Shown: in pieces, positions 6,143 to 6,363 of the stretch
Layout of the letters: each line of letters opens with the position of its first letter
Numbering within the stretch: position 1 is the stretch's first letter
Assembly: GCA_946538445.1 (NCBI GenBank)
Contig: CAMNGO010000120.1
Span: 1-6,363 of the forward strand
DNA: 6,363 nt
Reading direction: 5' to 3'
Origin: an uncultured Lachnospiraceae bacterium
GTDB taxonomy: Bacteria; Bacillota; Clostridia; Lachnospirales; Lachnospiraceae
Made by a program: the position numbers and the translations under genes
Notes under the pieces: generated by a model
What the model was told of the DNA's origin: nothing
Databases searched by the model: none
What the model saw: only the letters and a program-made list of their open reading frames with translations

Positions 6143-6363
6143 TCAGTCAGCTGCTATATTTCCATTTTCATCTATGATACGAACGCTGGCTCCGTCATAG
6201 ATATCTTCTGTCCAGCTGGAAACCAGCTTATCAGTGGTTGTGATGCCGTCCAGTACCTGGTACTCTGATTCATTGGTGATCCCCAGAGTGATAAAGGTTC
6301 TTTTAGCTACTCCGTCCTCATATACGTATACATAAGGATTTCCTGATGAATAGTAAACATAGT
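6143..6363 (-). CDS. MFP/HlyD-type efflux adaptor, C-terminal fragment (5' end outside window)
   Basis: The last 72 codons of a minus-strand gene ending in TGA at 6143-6145; the reading frame is open to the window edge. The visible sequence starts YVYYSSGNPYVYVYEDG, continues through RTFITLGITNESEYQVLDGI, and ends with a DGASVRIIDENG segment before the stop. This matches the membrane-proximal C-terminal domain of membrane fusion proteins, where an 'xxVYV..dG.a..r.v..G' strand is followed by 'y.vl.GL..gD.vv......dGa.V'. Such proteins bridge an RND pump and its outer partner. The position 20 bases upstream of the RND gene is the usual MFP-RND order. The lipoyl/hairpin domains and signal sequence lie outside the window, so family assignment rests on the tail and the context. 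Confidence 0.8.
   Translation of the reverse strand, partial: YVYYSSGNPYVYVYEDGVAKRTFITLGITNESEYQVLDGITTTDKLVSSWTEDIYDGASVRIIDENGNIAAD

Overview
The window holds most of one operon on the minus strand. Read in the direction of transcription (high to low coordinates), it encodes: the C-terminal end of an HlyD/MFP-type adaptor (6143-6363, start outside the window); a complete HAE-type RND efflux transporter (2907-6122); and two different secreted TolC-like proteins in tandem (1541-2746 and 114-1397). A long perfect hairpin follows the last gene. No gene-free stretch exceeds about 165 bases. I found no complete plus-strand gene, RNA gene, IS element or CRISPR array.

The likely host is a low-to-mid GC Firmicute, probably a clostridium of the Lachnospiraceae type. 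This is inference. It rests on strong AGGAG-type ribosome binding sites before each gene, compact operon spacing, AT-leaning codon use with many AAA/ATA/AGA codons, and an RND sequence resembling the HAE group found in Gram-positive bacteria (TM10 reads VVNNGIL). There is no 16S or other marker gene in the window, so a diderm Firmicute cannot be excluded.

The layout is that of a tripartite pump. The RND protein would take up substrate and use the proton gradient. The adaptor would link it to an outer conduit. The TolC-like proteins would form that conduit. The unexpected part is the conduit. If the host has a single membrane, a classical outer-membrane channel has nothing to sit in. Both TolC-like proteins are shorter than Gram-negative TolC and keep the helical repeats, but appear to have only short loops where the outer-membrane beta-hairpins should be. 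The second also has a possible lipobox.

Regulation is visible mainly as two hairpins. One lies in the 160-base gap between the RND gene and the first TolC-like gene. It is fully paired only in the operon's own transcript, because one position is G-U there but A-C on the opposite strand. It looks like an internal terminator or attenuator, or an RNA-processing element, that would set TolC-like expression apart from the pump. The other hairpin (30-87) closes the operon. No convincing promoter is visible; the main one presumably lies upstream of the adaptor gene, outside the window.
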